Positions 1-8,801 of a stretch of 64,000 nt of DNA are shown one piece after another. Numbering within the stretch: position 1 is the stretch's first letter; each line of letters opens with the position of its first letter. The stretch comes from Pleurodeles waltl (taxonomy: Eukaryota > Chordata > Amphibia > Caudata > Salamandridae): positions 850,591,978 through 850,655,977 of the forward strand of contig NC_090437.1 of the NCBI RefSeq assembly GCF_031143425.1, written 5' to 3'. The notes beneath the pieces are model-generated. The model did not search any database and was not told where the DNA came from. It saw only the letters and a list, made by a program, of their open reading frames with translations. The translations under genes and the position numbers were made by a program.

Positions 1-8
1 TGGACATC

Positions 9-467
9 TCATGGACACCTGTCGCTGCCACCATCTCTTTTCTCTCTCTTTGCCCACTTTTTCTTTTCTAGGGCCAGCTTCTCTGCCTCCAAAGCCATGA
101 ATGCTAGCTGGGCCTCCAGCTCTCTTTCTCTGAGGGACAGGTTCTCTCCTCCTGAAGGGACCCCCTTCCCCCAACTAGCTTTGGGTCTGCCCCTAGTGAC
201 TGTATGTAATGAGGACCGGTCTTGCTCATCCTCACTTAGGCTCAGATGCCCTCCCTCCCCTGAGTGGTTAGAGCTAGCATCCTCCCCTACTTCTCCCTCC
301 TCTGGAGCTTCTTCTGAGTCTACCTCTTGGGCCTCAGCCCATGCTGTCAGGGATTTGATCAGGACATGCTTCCTGAGGTCAGTGGTTGCAGGCAACCCTC
401 TTTCAGTACACAACCCCCTAAGCTGGACTACTGTCAGTGTGGGTAAGCTAGCCAGATCAAGCTCCAT
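9..467 (-). CDS. gag-like ORF of the left-edge LTR retrotransposon
   Basis: A 152-aa ORF with its ATG at 467 lies about 215 bases after the LTR, where gag is expected. Residues about 8-45 (LTVVQLRGLCTERGLPATT and following) resemble a SAP-like helix-turn-helix seen at the start of some LTR-retrotransposon Gag proteins. An acidic Ser/Glu-rich stretch follows (about 50-85), then a charged helical segment rich in Glu, Leu and Lys (about 110-145) that could form a coiled coil. It ends in TGA at 9-11, so it is either a short Gag fragment or a frameshifted longer one. The gag-like frame at 11090 has the same order of parts. The gag role is inferred from position and this shared layout. Confidence 0.6.
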   Translation of the reverse strand: MELDLASLPTLTVVQLRGLCTERGLPATTDLRKHVLIKSLTAWAEAQEVDSEEAPEEGEVGEDASSNHSGEGGHLSLSEDEQDRSSLHTVTRGRPKASWGKGVPSGGENLSLRERELEAQLAFMALEAEKLALEKKKWAKREKRDGGSDRCP

Positions 468-660
468 GGTTCCCTAGTTTTGTGTCAACAAAAACGTTTT
501 GCAAAAATTGGAAACAAGAATTTAGAAAAATCACAAAAATTCAATAATTGAAATTAATCCAAATTAAAAATGTAAAAAATGTTTGCACTAGGACAATTTA
601 AAGGATTTTTAATTTGTTTTACTTGAAACTGTAACGTGATACTGAACACAATTACAGGAT

Positions 661-681
661 CCCACCACTGCTCACCAAAAA
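661..681 (-). promoter_or_regulatory. Putative primer binding site of the left-edge LTR element
   Basis: Directly after the LTR on the minus strand comes a few T residues and then TGGTGAGCAGTGGTGGGAT, starting with the TGG that pairs with a tRNA CCA end. A very similar stretch (TGGTGATCAGCGGTTGGGAT) follows LTR A of the 8.7-15.7 kb element, so two distinct LTR families share the site. The tRNA is not identified. Confidence 0.5.
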
Positions 682-3167
682 TGTTGGAAAATGGTTTATT
701 GGTAAGGGCAGGTAGATACCTACACTTAGCAATGGGCCACTAACCTCCACTAAGGTCCAGTTAGGTCTCAGTAAATTAACCCCAGCTCAACCCTTGGTAG
801 CTTGGCAACGAGCGTCAAGGCTTAACTTAGGAGACAGAGTGTAAAGCATTCAAATAGCACAAAACAGTAATTAAATAAAACACAGGAAACAGTTTACAAA
901 TCCGAAACCAATTTATAAAAATAGATTATATTTTTATCTTTAAAATGACACCAAAACAAATACAATCGGATAAGGGGAACCGGAGATATGAATTTTTATA
1001 GAATTATTATTTTTTTAGCGCCTAGAAACAAAAAGCGCCAATCGGGTCATCTGGTTGCACCTCGACCGGGGCAAAGTCAAAGTTTAAGGCCGACCGCGAT
1101 GGAGCCCTGCTCGGCTACAGGCTGCGGGAGGCCTCGGTTAAAAGTTTACCTTCACACTTGGTCTTTTTTTCGAAGATTTTCTTCAGCGGGACGAACCTGC
1201 CAGCCCAATCCGACCTCCTGGAGCCCTTCTCCGGATACGCAATGTGGAAATCCTCGGTGGAGATTTTTACCTTCGGACTTAGTCGTTTTTTCGAGGTGAA
1301 AATCCTTCGACCGGGGAAAACCTGGATCTTGATCCGACGTCCATGGAGCCCTCCTCGGATACGCTGGCTGGGAGGTCCCGGCCAACTTTTTACCTTCGGA
1401 CTTAGTCTCTTTTTCGGAGATTTTCTTTACCGGGACGAACCAGCAAATCAGGCCGGGTCGCGGTTGAGGCAAGCCGGCTAGAGGTGCTGCGGCGGGTCGG
1501 TCCCTCTATAGAGCTTTTTTACAAAATGTGTCCAAACTTCTTCAAACTTCTGGGGCTTCTCCCAGATGTCCTTTTAAGGTTCTTTTGGGGTCCACAGCTC
1601 ACCCCAAGGGTCCAGAAGTTGTGAGATGGTCCTTGGGGGGTGCAGACTACAACTCCCAGAATGCACCTGGCGCAAACTTCTTTTTGGCCACTGGACAGTG
1701 GTCAGCTGGTCGCTTTCTTCAGGAGTTGGTGCAGGGGACTCTGGATAGCAATTTTTCACCTGTAGCAAACAGGGAGTCCCTCCTTGAACCAGTTGAAGCC
1801 AGACAAAGTCCTTCTTGTGGTGAAGCCCAAGTGTGCAGCTGGTGCAGTCCTTCTGAGTACAGGTTCCAGGTGCAGGCCAGGGGTCCAGCAGGGCAGTCCT
1901 TCTTCTCCTTTGGTTCTTCCTTGTTGGAATCTGATGGGGATCTGAGGTGTGGGTGCAGGTCTGCCAGTTTTATCCTTGCTCCTGGGTGAAAAGCAGGGGG
2001 GTCCTGGTTCTCCAATCAGGTGCTGGGTCCTTCCCCCTGTGATGACCACTTCCTGGGAAGTGTGGCAAAAATCAATCCCAGGAGGCAACATTCTCTAAAA
2101 ATTCATCATGGCTGAATCTGATTTTTGGAGGTTACATCTGGCTGAGCCCACCCACTGGTGTGGCTAAAAATCATAAACACACCCCTCTCCTGCCCTCTCC
2201 TCATCTAATCAAGGGGGCACCTAGTTGTCTGGGGTTGCAGGATGTGGGGGTGTTGCTGGTTGCTCCAAATGTCCTTCTCTGCCTTTGAAGACCAGTTTGG
2301 CAGCCCTCCCCATTCCTGCCTCACCATCTGCTGAGGGGAGATTCCCTCCCACAGGCACATTCCTTTGTGTGAAGCCAGGCCACTTCACACCTCATCAAGG
2401 CAGCTTGGCCAAGCTGCTCGAGGCTGGCCAATCAGAGCACAGCAGCAAAAACAATGCAGGGCTGAAATTGGCAACTTTTCAGGTAAAGTTTAAAACTCTT
2501 TACCTGAACAAGTTATATTAAATCCAACAACTGGAAGTTGTGGGATTTATTACAACGATTTGATACCAAACTCTTGGTATGCATCATTTAAGGAGACTTT
2601 AAAAATTAAAATAAAGTCTCCCCATTCTAGCCTATGAAGGCCATTTACTACAATGAGGCAAAAACGAATTTGGCTGTTTTTACCTCACCAGGGCTTATAA
2701 AACTATTTTTATAAAGTCCCTGCTTATAGTTACATGGCACCCATCCCTAGGGGCACATAGGGCACACCTTAGGGGTGACTTATATGTAAAAAATAAGGTA
2801 GTTTAAGACTTTGGAACTACTTTTAATTCCAAAGTCGAATTTGCATATAACTTTAATTTAAAAGCAGCCAGCAAGGCTGGCCTGCCTTTAAAATGACACT
2901 GGGCACCTCAGCAGTGCACCTATGTGTGCACCACCTTTGCTGTGGTCCCTAAACCTACATGCCCTACCATATACTAGGGACTTATAGGTAGGTTAACTTA
3001 GCCAATTATAATTAGCCTAATTTGCATATCCATTTTACACAGAGCACAGGCCCTGGGACTGGTTAGCAGTACCCAGGGCACCATCAGAGTTAGGAAAACA
3101 CCAGCAAAAAGTGGAAAATGGGGGCAAAAAGTTAGGGGGCCTCTGCAATCAGCCATGTTTTCCCACA
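682..3167 (-). repeat. Long LTR (2486 bp), 5' LTR of the left-edge element
   Basis: Bounded by TG...CA and homologous along most of its length to the solo LTR at 4257-6455, read in the opposite direction. It carries an extra block (about 1010-1500) with imperfect tandem repeats that the solo LTR lacks. It also contains one near-consensus ZNF143/SBS-like motif at 1646-1665. The short ORFs inside it lack any family resemblance and are not treated as genes. Confidence 0.8.
1061..1443. repeat. Imperfect tandem repeats inside the LTR
   Basis: About three diverged units of 110-145 bp begin near 1061, 1206 and 1319. Each contains a block close to TGGAGCCCT, CTCGGATACGC, ACCTTCGGACTTAGTC and a T-rich TTTTTCG stretch. 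The GC-rich, CpG-containing units sit only in this LTR copy and resemble the tandem enhancer blocks found in retroviral LTRs. That role is inferred. Confidence 0.55.
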
Positions 3168-3707
3168 ATGAGCATAAATATAATTAGGTTGCTGTACACC
3201 TGTCTCCTGTGTACACGCTATATCAAACACTATATAGTCTTCTGTTTTAGTCTGGGGCCACCCTTTATCCATGTAACACTTGTGTTCTATCACCGCCTGA
3301 AAAGACACCTTACATCTGGGACATTTCATGCCTTTGCATACATGATCATAGGCTACGTAACACCCACAGCCCCTACAGTCTGTTTTGAGGCGGCAGCGAA
3401 CAAACCTGTTGTGTATGCTTAAGCAGTTTTGCGAGCAACAAAACAGGATAAATGTGCAACACCGCACCTTCTGCTCAGCGACTACCACGCAGCAGCGAAC
3501 AAACCTGTTGTGTATGCTCAAGCAGTTTTGCGAGCAACAAAACAGATTACATGTGCAACGCCGCACCTTCTGCTCTGTGACTACAATGCAACCGTCTCTC
3601 TGACACATTTTACAGTGCATTTCACAATGATGAGTTGACTGTGTATTGTAGATATGGTCGCAATGGGGACACACATACTTGGCGCCTAGAAAACCCTTCA
3701 GGTTCAA
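3168..3707 (-). pseudogene. Polinton/adintovirus-like DNA polymerase B fragment: Zn-binding and exonuclease region
   Basis: The minus-strand frame reads KGFLGAKYVCPHCDHIYN, several Cys/His pairs, then HKCYM and, about 20 residues on, YIVFDIACTQE. A Cys/His-rich region followed by HKCY and a (F)FDFE-type exonuclease motif is the pattern I know from protein-primed family-B polymerases of Polintons/Mavericks and adintoviruses. The expected acidic exonuclease residue is altered (FDIA). Cys-rich units at about 3393-3491 and 3492-3590 are a 99-bp tandem duplication. The frame is cut at 3167 by the LTR element; the polymerase and palm domains are not in the window. It is an old genomic copy and clearly non-functional. 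Confidence 0.65.
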
Positions 3708-3757
3708 GATGCCATAAAAGTGATTTTCATGATGGAGAACATAAACGGTCTTGTTTT

Positions 3758-4256
3758 TCAGATGCTCCCCAGTTGTGAAGTAGTTCCAGGAGCAGGTGTG
3801 TAAAGAACTTTTACCGTAATAGCAAAATAGTTCTCAAAAAGCCAGAGGTCCACAAACCTGACCATTCTGTTGTGCAGTATTTCAATCGCTGCATGGGCTT
3901 CAGCCTCTCTAGACATAATATGAGCCTCAGGGGTGGTGCGATCCATCAGTAACCCCGCTATGCTAGCCGCCAGACATGTGTTGGACGCTCCGTTGTTAAA
4001 GTTGAGCAACCAACATTGTTTCTCACCAATGATTTTATTGTACAAGATACTCTTTAAAGGTCTGGAAAGACCACCCTCGCAGCCCAAATAATGAGGGAGA
4101 TGATTCTGAAGGTTTCATATGCTACTATTTCCGTCTTACTCTGTAACAGGTTAGAGAGGTTTTCGAGAAATTCCACAGCGTCAAACACGTCGCGGGGCAT
4201 TTGTCGGGTGAACATGGGACTGTCAATGCCCTGCCCCTGGAAGCGCAGTTGGAGGA
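3758..4256 (-). pseudogene. DNA polymerase B fragment, upstream segment
   Basis: Two overlapping minus-strand frames cover this segment. One contains DVFDAVEFLENLSNLLQSK near 4130-4210. The other (ORF 3758-4087) contains NTCLAASIAGLL and VRFVDLWLFENYFAITVKV. Both look like the N-terminal region that precedes the exonuclease domain in Polinton-type polymerases. The reading frame must shift between them. The segment abuts the solo LTR at 4257, and homologous reading resumes beyond it at 6456. Confidence 0.5.
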
Positions 4257-6455
4257 TGTGAGAAAACAGGGCTGATTGCAGAGGCTCCCTAACTTTTTGC
4301 TCCCATTTTTCACTTTTTGCTGATGTTTTCCTGACTCTGATGGTGCACTGGGTACTGCTAACCAGGCCCAGGGCCGGTGCTTTGTGTAAAATTAGTATGC
4401 AAATTAAGCTAATTATAATTGACTATGTCATCCTACCTATAAGTCCCTAGTATATGCTAGGGCATGTAGGTTTAGGGACCTCAAGATAGGCAGTGCTCCC
4501 ATAGGTGCACTGCTGAGGTGCCTAGTGTCATTTTAAAGGCAAGCCTGCCTTGCTGGCTGCTTTTACACTAAAGTTAAATGCAAATTTGACTTTGGAATTA
4601 AAAGTACTTCCAAAGTCTTAAACTACCTTATTTTTACATATAGATCACCCCTAAGGTGTGCCCTAAGTGCCCCTAGTGTTGGGTGCCATGTAGCTATAAG
4701 CAGGAGCCTTATAAAAATTGTTTTATAAGCTCTGGTGAGGTAAAGTAGCCAAATTTGTTTTTCCCTCACTTTAGTGAATGGCCTCTATAGGATAAAATGG
4801 GGAGACTTTATTTTAATTAACAAGGTCCTGATAAGAGACAGCTACCTTGAGTTTGGTATCAAATAAATTGTTATAATAAATCCCAAAACTTGACATTGTT
4901 GGATTTAATATAGCTAGTTCAGGTACAGAGTTTTAAAACTCTACCTGAAAGTTGCCAACTTCACCTCTGTAGTGCCCTTCTCTGATTGGCCAGCCTCTGG
5001 CAGCCTACCAGGCTGCCTTGATGAGGTATGAAGTGGCCGTGGCTGAACACAAAGGATGTGCCTGGGGGAGGAGATTTGCCTCAGCAGATAGTGAAATGGG
5101 ATAGGGGAAAGCAGCCGCACTAGACTTCAAAGGCAGTGAAGGACATATGGACCAGCTCAGGACCATTTCCTGCCATTCCAGGCATGTAGGTGCCCTCCTG
5201 ATTAGAGTAAGAGAGGGCAGCAGAGGGGTGTCTTTAGGATTTGTGGCCAGACTAATGGGTGGGATTAGCCAGATCTAACCTCCAAAAATCAGTTTCAGCC
5301 ATGTTAGATTTTTGAAGAATGTTGCTCCCTGGGACTGATTTTTGACACACTTCCCAAGAAGTGGTCATGAAAGGGGGGAATAGCCTGCCTGTGATTGGAC
5401 TGTCAGGTCCCCCTGCTTTCCACCCCAGGAGCAAGGATAAATATGGCAGAGCTACACCCACACTTCATATTCCTACAAGGAACAAGACAAAAAAGAAGAA
5501 GGACTGCCCTGCTGCCCACTTGACCTGCACTTGGACTCTGCACTCTGAAAGGCTGCACCAGCTGCACACTGGGCTTCACCACTAAAATGAGTTTGCCTGT
5601 CTTCTACTGCTTCAAGAAGGGACTTCCTGTGTGCTACAGGTACAAAGGAGCTGCCCAGAATCCCCTGTATCAAGTCCTGCAAGCAGAGCCCAGCTGACCA
5701 GCGTCCAGTGGCCATTTGTGGATTCTGATCAGGTGCATTCTAGGAATTGTAGTCCTAACTCCCAAGGAGCAACTCAGAGCTTCCAGAACCTTGAATCAAG
5801 TTGTGGACACTTCAAGGACCCAAAAAGGACCTATGGAAGAAAATCCAGAAGTCTGAAGATGTTTGGAGTAACGCCATAAGTTGAAGAGGTGCATTGTGGG
5901 AGTTGTAGTCCATGACCCCAAGAGGTAAACCAGAGACTCTGATCCCTTGGCTGGTGCTGTGGACCATTTTCCTGAATCAAGACATACTTCTGAAAGTAAG
6001 TGGTGTAACAGTGTTACCTCATGGGTGGCCTGAAATCTGGACGTGGCCAGAAATCTGGATTTTTTCCCTGTCCAGTGTGACCTTTTTTAACCGTTTGAGC
6101 ACTAGTGGCTTCTATGCACTAGAAAACATTCATTCTTTAATAATTCATATCTCCGGTTCTCCTTATCTGATTTTAATCATTTTGGTGTCACTTTAAAGGT
6201 AAAAAATATAATCAATTGTTATGAATTGGTGTTGGATTTTTATTGTGTTTGGTGTTTTACCTATTTACTGTTTTGTGATTTTTAAATACTTTACACACTT
6301 GTCTCCCAAGTTAAGACTTTGCACTTGTTGCCAAGCTACCAAGGATTAAGCTGGGTTTCAATTTATTGAGACCTAACTGGACCTAAGTGGAGGTTAGTGG
6401 CCTATTGCTAAGTGTAGGTACTTACCTGACCTTACCAATAATCCACTTTCCAACA
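4257..6455 (+). repeat. Solo LTR (2199 bp) inserted in the polymerase pseudogene
   Basis: Starts TGTGAGAAAAC and ends TTTCCAACA. It is flanked by GAGGA (4252-4256) and GAAGA (6456-6460), a 5-bp target duplication with one mismatch. It is the inverted homologue of the LTR at 682-3167. No internal retroelement sequence is attached, so recombination between two LTRs is the likely origin. Two reversed ZNF143-like motifs occur at 5734-5753 and 5890-5909. The polymerase-like reading continues on both sides. Confidence 0.85.
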
Positions 6456-7248
6456 GAAGAAATCATTAGGACCCACATAGTGTAACAACCGTTCTTTGAG
6501 AGTTTGTATGGCTTGGTGGATAGCTAAAACCCCGTGATCAGATGAGTTTAAACACTCAAGGTTAACAAACATGAATTCCTCATAATGCTCTGTAGCACTA
6601 AACCATTCTACAGTACTACTGTACCTTCTAACACACTCTAAAAACACAGGTTCTGAATCCTCAGCTTGAAGATTAATGTTGGATGGTGCGATCTCAGGGA
6701 AATCCTTTTGGGGTGGCCACCGGTCTGTGGGGTGTATTTTTAAGCCTCCTTGTAGCACATATTTGGCCATTCTTTAAATTCCTTATTAAATGCCTATGTT
6801 GCCTAGCGCTATTATTCCACTTCTGTTTCTTACAGACCCAGCTGCTTTTAGGCAACTGCTCACAGCCTACTTGAACAATCGCTGTTGTATTTGCAAGCTG
6901 TGTCCTCACAGCTTCACCTACAATAACCCTGGCAGAAAAACCTTCTGGGTGTTCGTGATATTCCAATCTCTGAACTTTACCCTGTGAGAGCCTAAAACAC
7001 CCAAGGCTTGTTATGTTCTCTCCTAACTTTGTGTTTTGAGGCCCAGCAGAGGTTGCTTTATATGTTGCTGTAACTATATTTTGGGGTTTTAATCCTGTGT
7101 TGAGGGGTTCTAGCGGCTTTTTGTTTTTAAGCACACGTAAGAACTGTAGGGCTTTAGTGAGTATATCTCGGACCTTCTTTTTATATTTTGACCGTGGGAC
7201 CCCATTATAAATAAATGTGGATCCGGCACTCCTTAGGGTGCGCCGCAT
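6456..7248 (-). pseudogene. N-terminal part of the Polinton-like polymerase region, frameshifted
   Basis: Two overlapping minus-strand frames share one stretch near 6694-6770. One starts at 7248 (MRRTLRSAGSTFIYNGVPRS) and is basic and helical. The other, 6456-6770, ends with AIQTLKERLLHYVGPNDF at the solo-LTR boundary. The last motif resembles the L..LL..V.P.D stretch near the start of Polinton PolB proteins. The frame overlap suggests either a frameshift in one long gene or two overlapping genes. Assignment rests on collinearity with 3168-4256. Confidence 0.4.
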
Positions 7249-7394
7249 GGCTAGTCATGCCTGTATAACGCCAATGTCTGCAGCAGCTGATTCACAAGAT
7301 TGTACCACCTCTCTTGTACACCTTTCCATCCTCAGAAGTATCCCCTCTGGGCGTCCCTGAAGGGCACAGTTTCACTCTCTACCATCACAAGTTT

Positions 7395-7640
7395 TTAGGT
7401 TTTGGAGTCCAGTTTGTATTTTAGCTTTCTAACAACCCACTGTATCTCTTTCAAATACGTCTCTATTACCTGGTTGTGGTCCAAAACATCATATTTTGGG
7501 GCAGTACTTGAGGCGTTAGGGAAGAGGTGGATATTACCATGAGTCGCCCCTACAACAGTTCCCCGTTTAACATCAATAACCCCTTTCTGAAGGGTCCTAA
7601 AACGAACACCCAGGTGCTTTGGAGGACTGTTCCTCCGATT
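7395..7640 (-). CDS. Unidentified 82-codon open frame in the Polinton-like block
   Basis: Open on the minus strand from a stop at 7641-7643 down to TAA at 7395-7397, with no ATG near its start, so it is probably an exon or a broken gene. It contains GTVVGATHGNIHLFPNASST and then a charged amphipathic stretch (VIETYLKEIQWVVRKLKYKL). I do not recognise the family. It has the same strand and spacing as its neighbours at 7669-8570. Confidence 0.35.
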   Translation of the reverse strand, partial: NRRNSPPKHLGVRFRTLQKGVIDVKRGTVVGATHGNIHLFPNASSTAPKYDVLDHNQVIETYLKEIQWVVRKLKYKLDSKT

Positions 7641-7668
7641 TTATAACCCGCTAACTCCTGTACTATTG

Positions 7669-8154
7669 TCAGGGTATGATATGGCTGGGGATGGTATGTT
7701 TACACTCGATGGGGGGCTGGTGGGATTGTTTGCTCCCGGTGGTCTTATCGTGGACATTGTATATGGGGAACTTAAATGATGGTCGTAATAGTTCAGGGCC
7801 GCAGGGGCTGGGAACAGGTGATTGCTGAACAGGGGCTTGCTGTCCCCCTGGGTCTACATAGAAGGCCTGTTGTGCTTCGCCGGCTGCTGTTGATTCAGAA
7901 CTCTCCACCACACCCACCAGTTCCCTAAGAAGCCCTATACATCCAGAATAAGGGTCCTCTAAGGAGTGATAATTTTTAAACCGCAAGTCCAAAAGACTAT
8001 GAGGAATAGTTATAGGCGGCTTTGGGATCAGTCCTCTGGTAAGCACATCTACATTAGGCACCTCAGACATTAAACGTTTAGGTCTTTGTGGACTATGGGG
8101 ACCTGCCTGAGGCGTAAATGTGTTTTTAAATGATAGATCTAATGGAACTGGTGG
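7669..8154 (-). CDS. Unidentified Pro-rich ORF in the Polinton-like block
   Basis: The frame is open from 8154; the first ATG is at 8070 (MSEVPNVDVLTRG). It is rich in Pro, Gln and Ser, with PPITIPHSLLDLRFKNYHSL in the first third, a Gln/Ala-rich middle, and no membrane segment. The upstream part, PKRL before the ATG, suggests that an earlier start or a splice join is possible. Such composition is common in structural or DNA-associated proteins of adenovirus-like elements, but I cannot name it. Confidence 0.35.
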   Translation of the reverse strand, partial: PPVPLDLSFKNTFTPQAGPHSPQRPKRLMSEVPNVDVLTRGLIPKPPITIPHSLLDLRFKNYHSLEDPYSGCIGLLRELVGVVESSESTAAGEAQQAFYVDPGGQQAPVQQSPVPSPCGPELLRPSFKFPIYNVHDKTTGSKQSHQPPIECKHTIPSHIIP

Positions 8155-8207
8155 TTACCCAGGGAGTTTGCTTCTTCTTCTGATTCTTTAAGGAAAGACT
8201 ACTAATT

Positions 8208-8570
8208 TTAGGATTTTTTTAACTGCTTGAGATCCCCTTCAGTGTTTTTACAAGATCCCTGCTGATGTGTGTCTGCATTTGAAAGTGCTCCACCACCTGT
8301 GTGTCCAAGCCCTTGCACAAATGGTGTTCCTGTAGAAGTGTTCAGTGTACTGGTCTTAGGGTTTATTTCTAAAGGGGTGCAGGGGTTAAGGTCTGTGCCT
8401 GGTCTATGATGGCTATCTACAGAGCCAGTGCGTGGTTTGTCCTGTTGCACAGCGTTGATCTTGGCGGATGTTGACAACTTTGTGTTTTGAAGGGTCCATG
8501 CGATGTCCCTTAAAGGCATTGGTGACTGCTTAGCCTTATTGCGGACTCCTCCAGAGATCTTTTGTGGCAA
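8208..8570 (-). CDS. Unidentified 120-aa ORF in the Polinton-like block
   Basis: The minus-strand ORF starts MPQKISGGVRNKAKQS and is rich in Thr, Ser, Pro and Asn, with a lysine-ending tail (KQLKKS). It shows no domain I recognise. It lies between the ORF at 7669-8154 and the insertion point of the composite retroelement at 8695, all on one strand, which suggests one transcription unit of the host element. Confidence 0.3.
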   Translation of the reverse strand: MPQKISGGVRNKAKQSPMPLRDIAWTLQNTKLSTSAKINAVQQDKPRTGSVDSHHRPGTDLNPCTPLEINPKTSTLNTSTGTPFVQGLGHTGGGALSNADTHQQGSCKNTEGDLKQLKKS

Positions 8571-8690
8571 CTCTATGATGTGTAAATTAAAAATACATAT
8601 TAGGTATTTTTATAACTGCTATATCTTAGAGGAAAAAGCTGCTTGAGAAACAAAGGGGTTAGGATTCTTTTGGCTCTACATTTTGTAAAA

Positions 8691-8695
8691 CGCAT
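8691..8695 (+). repeat. Target site duplication, left copy (CGCAT)
   Basis: CGCAT lies directly before the TGTTGGAC start of the first (truncated) LTR. The identical CGCAT lies at 15711-15715 directly after the last LTR. This fixes 8696-15710 as one inserted unit. Confidence 0.9.
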
Positions 8696-8801
8696 TGTTG
8701 GACTTTTTTGCTTATGCAGGGTCCTTGTTCTATCGCCCCAATCAGGGAAGTACATCAAGGTATTGATTGTTCTCCCCTGGCTTTAGGCTGGTAGGGGGTC
8801 G
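8696..8801 (+). repeat. Deleted first unit: LTR start fused to internal 3' end
   Basis: Bases 8696-8723 match the first 28 bases of LTR A. From 8719 on, the sequence matches the internal region before LTR B (about 13560-13642) with a single visible mismatch. The shared GGGTC at 8719-8723 is the junction, so a microhomology-type deletion is the simplest explanation. Confidence 0.8.

Larger units (their letters stand above)
1..3167 (-). mobile_element. LTR retrotransposon, 5' part, running off the left edge
   Basis: Read on the minus strand, the order is a long LTR (3167 to 682), a primer-site-like segment, a leader and a gag-like ORF. The rest of the element lies beyond base 1. The LTR begins TGTGGGAAAAC and ends TTTTCCAACA on its own strand, so it has TG...CA ends. 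Related copies of this LTR lie at 4257-6455 (opposite orientation) and 45043-46084 (same orientation). The element interrupts a DNA polymerase pseudogene that resumes at 3168. A Ty3/Gypsy-like affiliation is inferred from LTR type and gag style; no pol is visible in the window. Confidence 0.8.
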
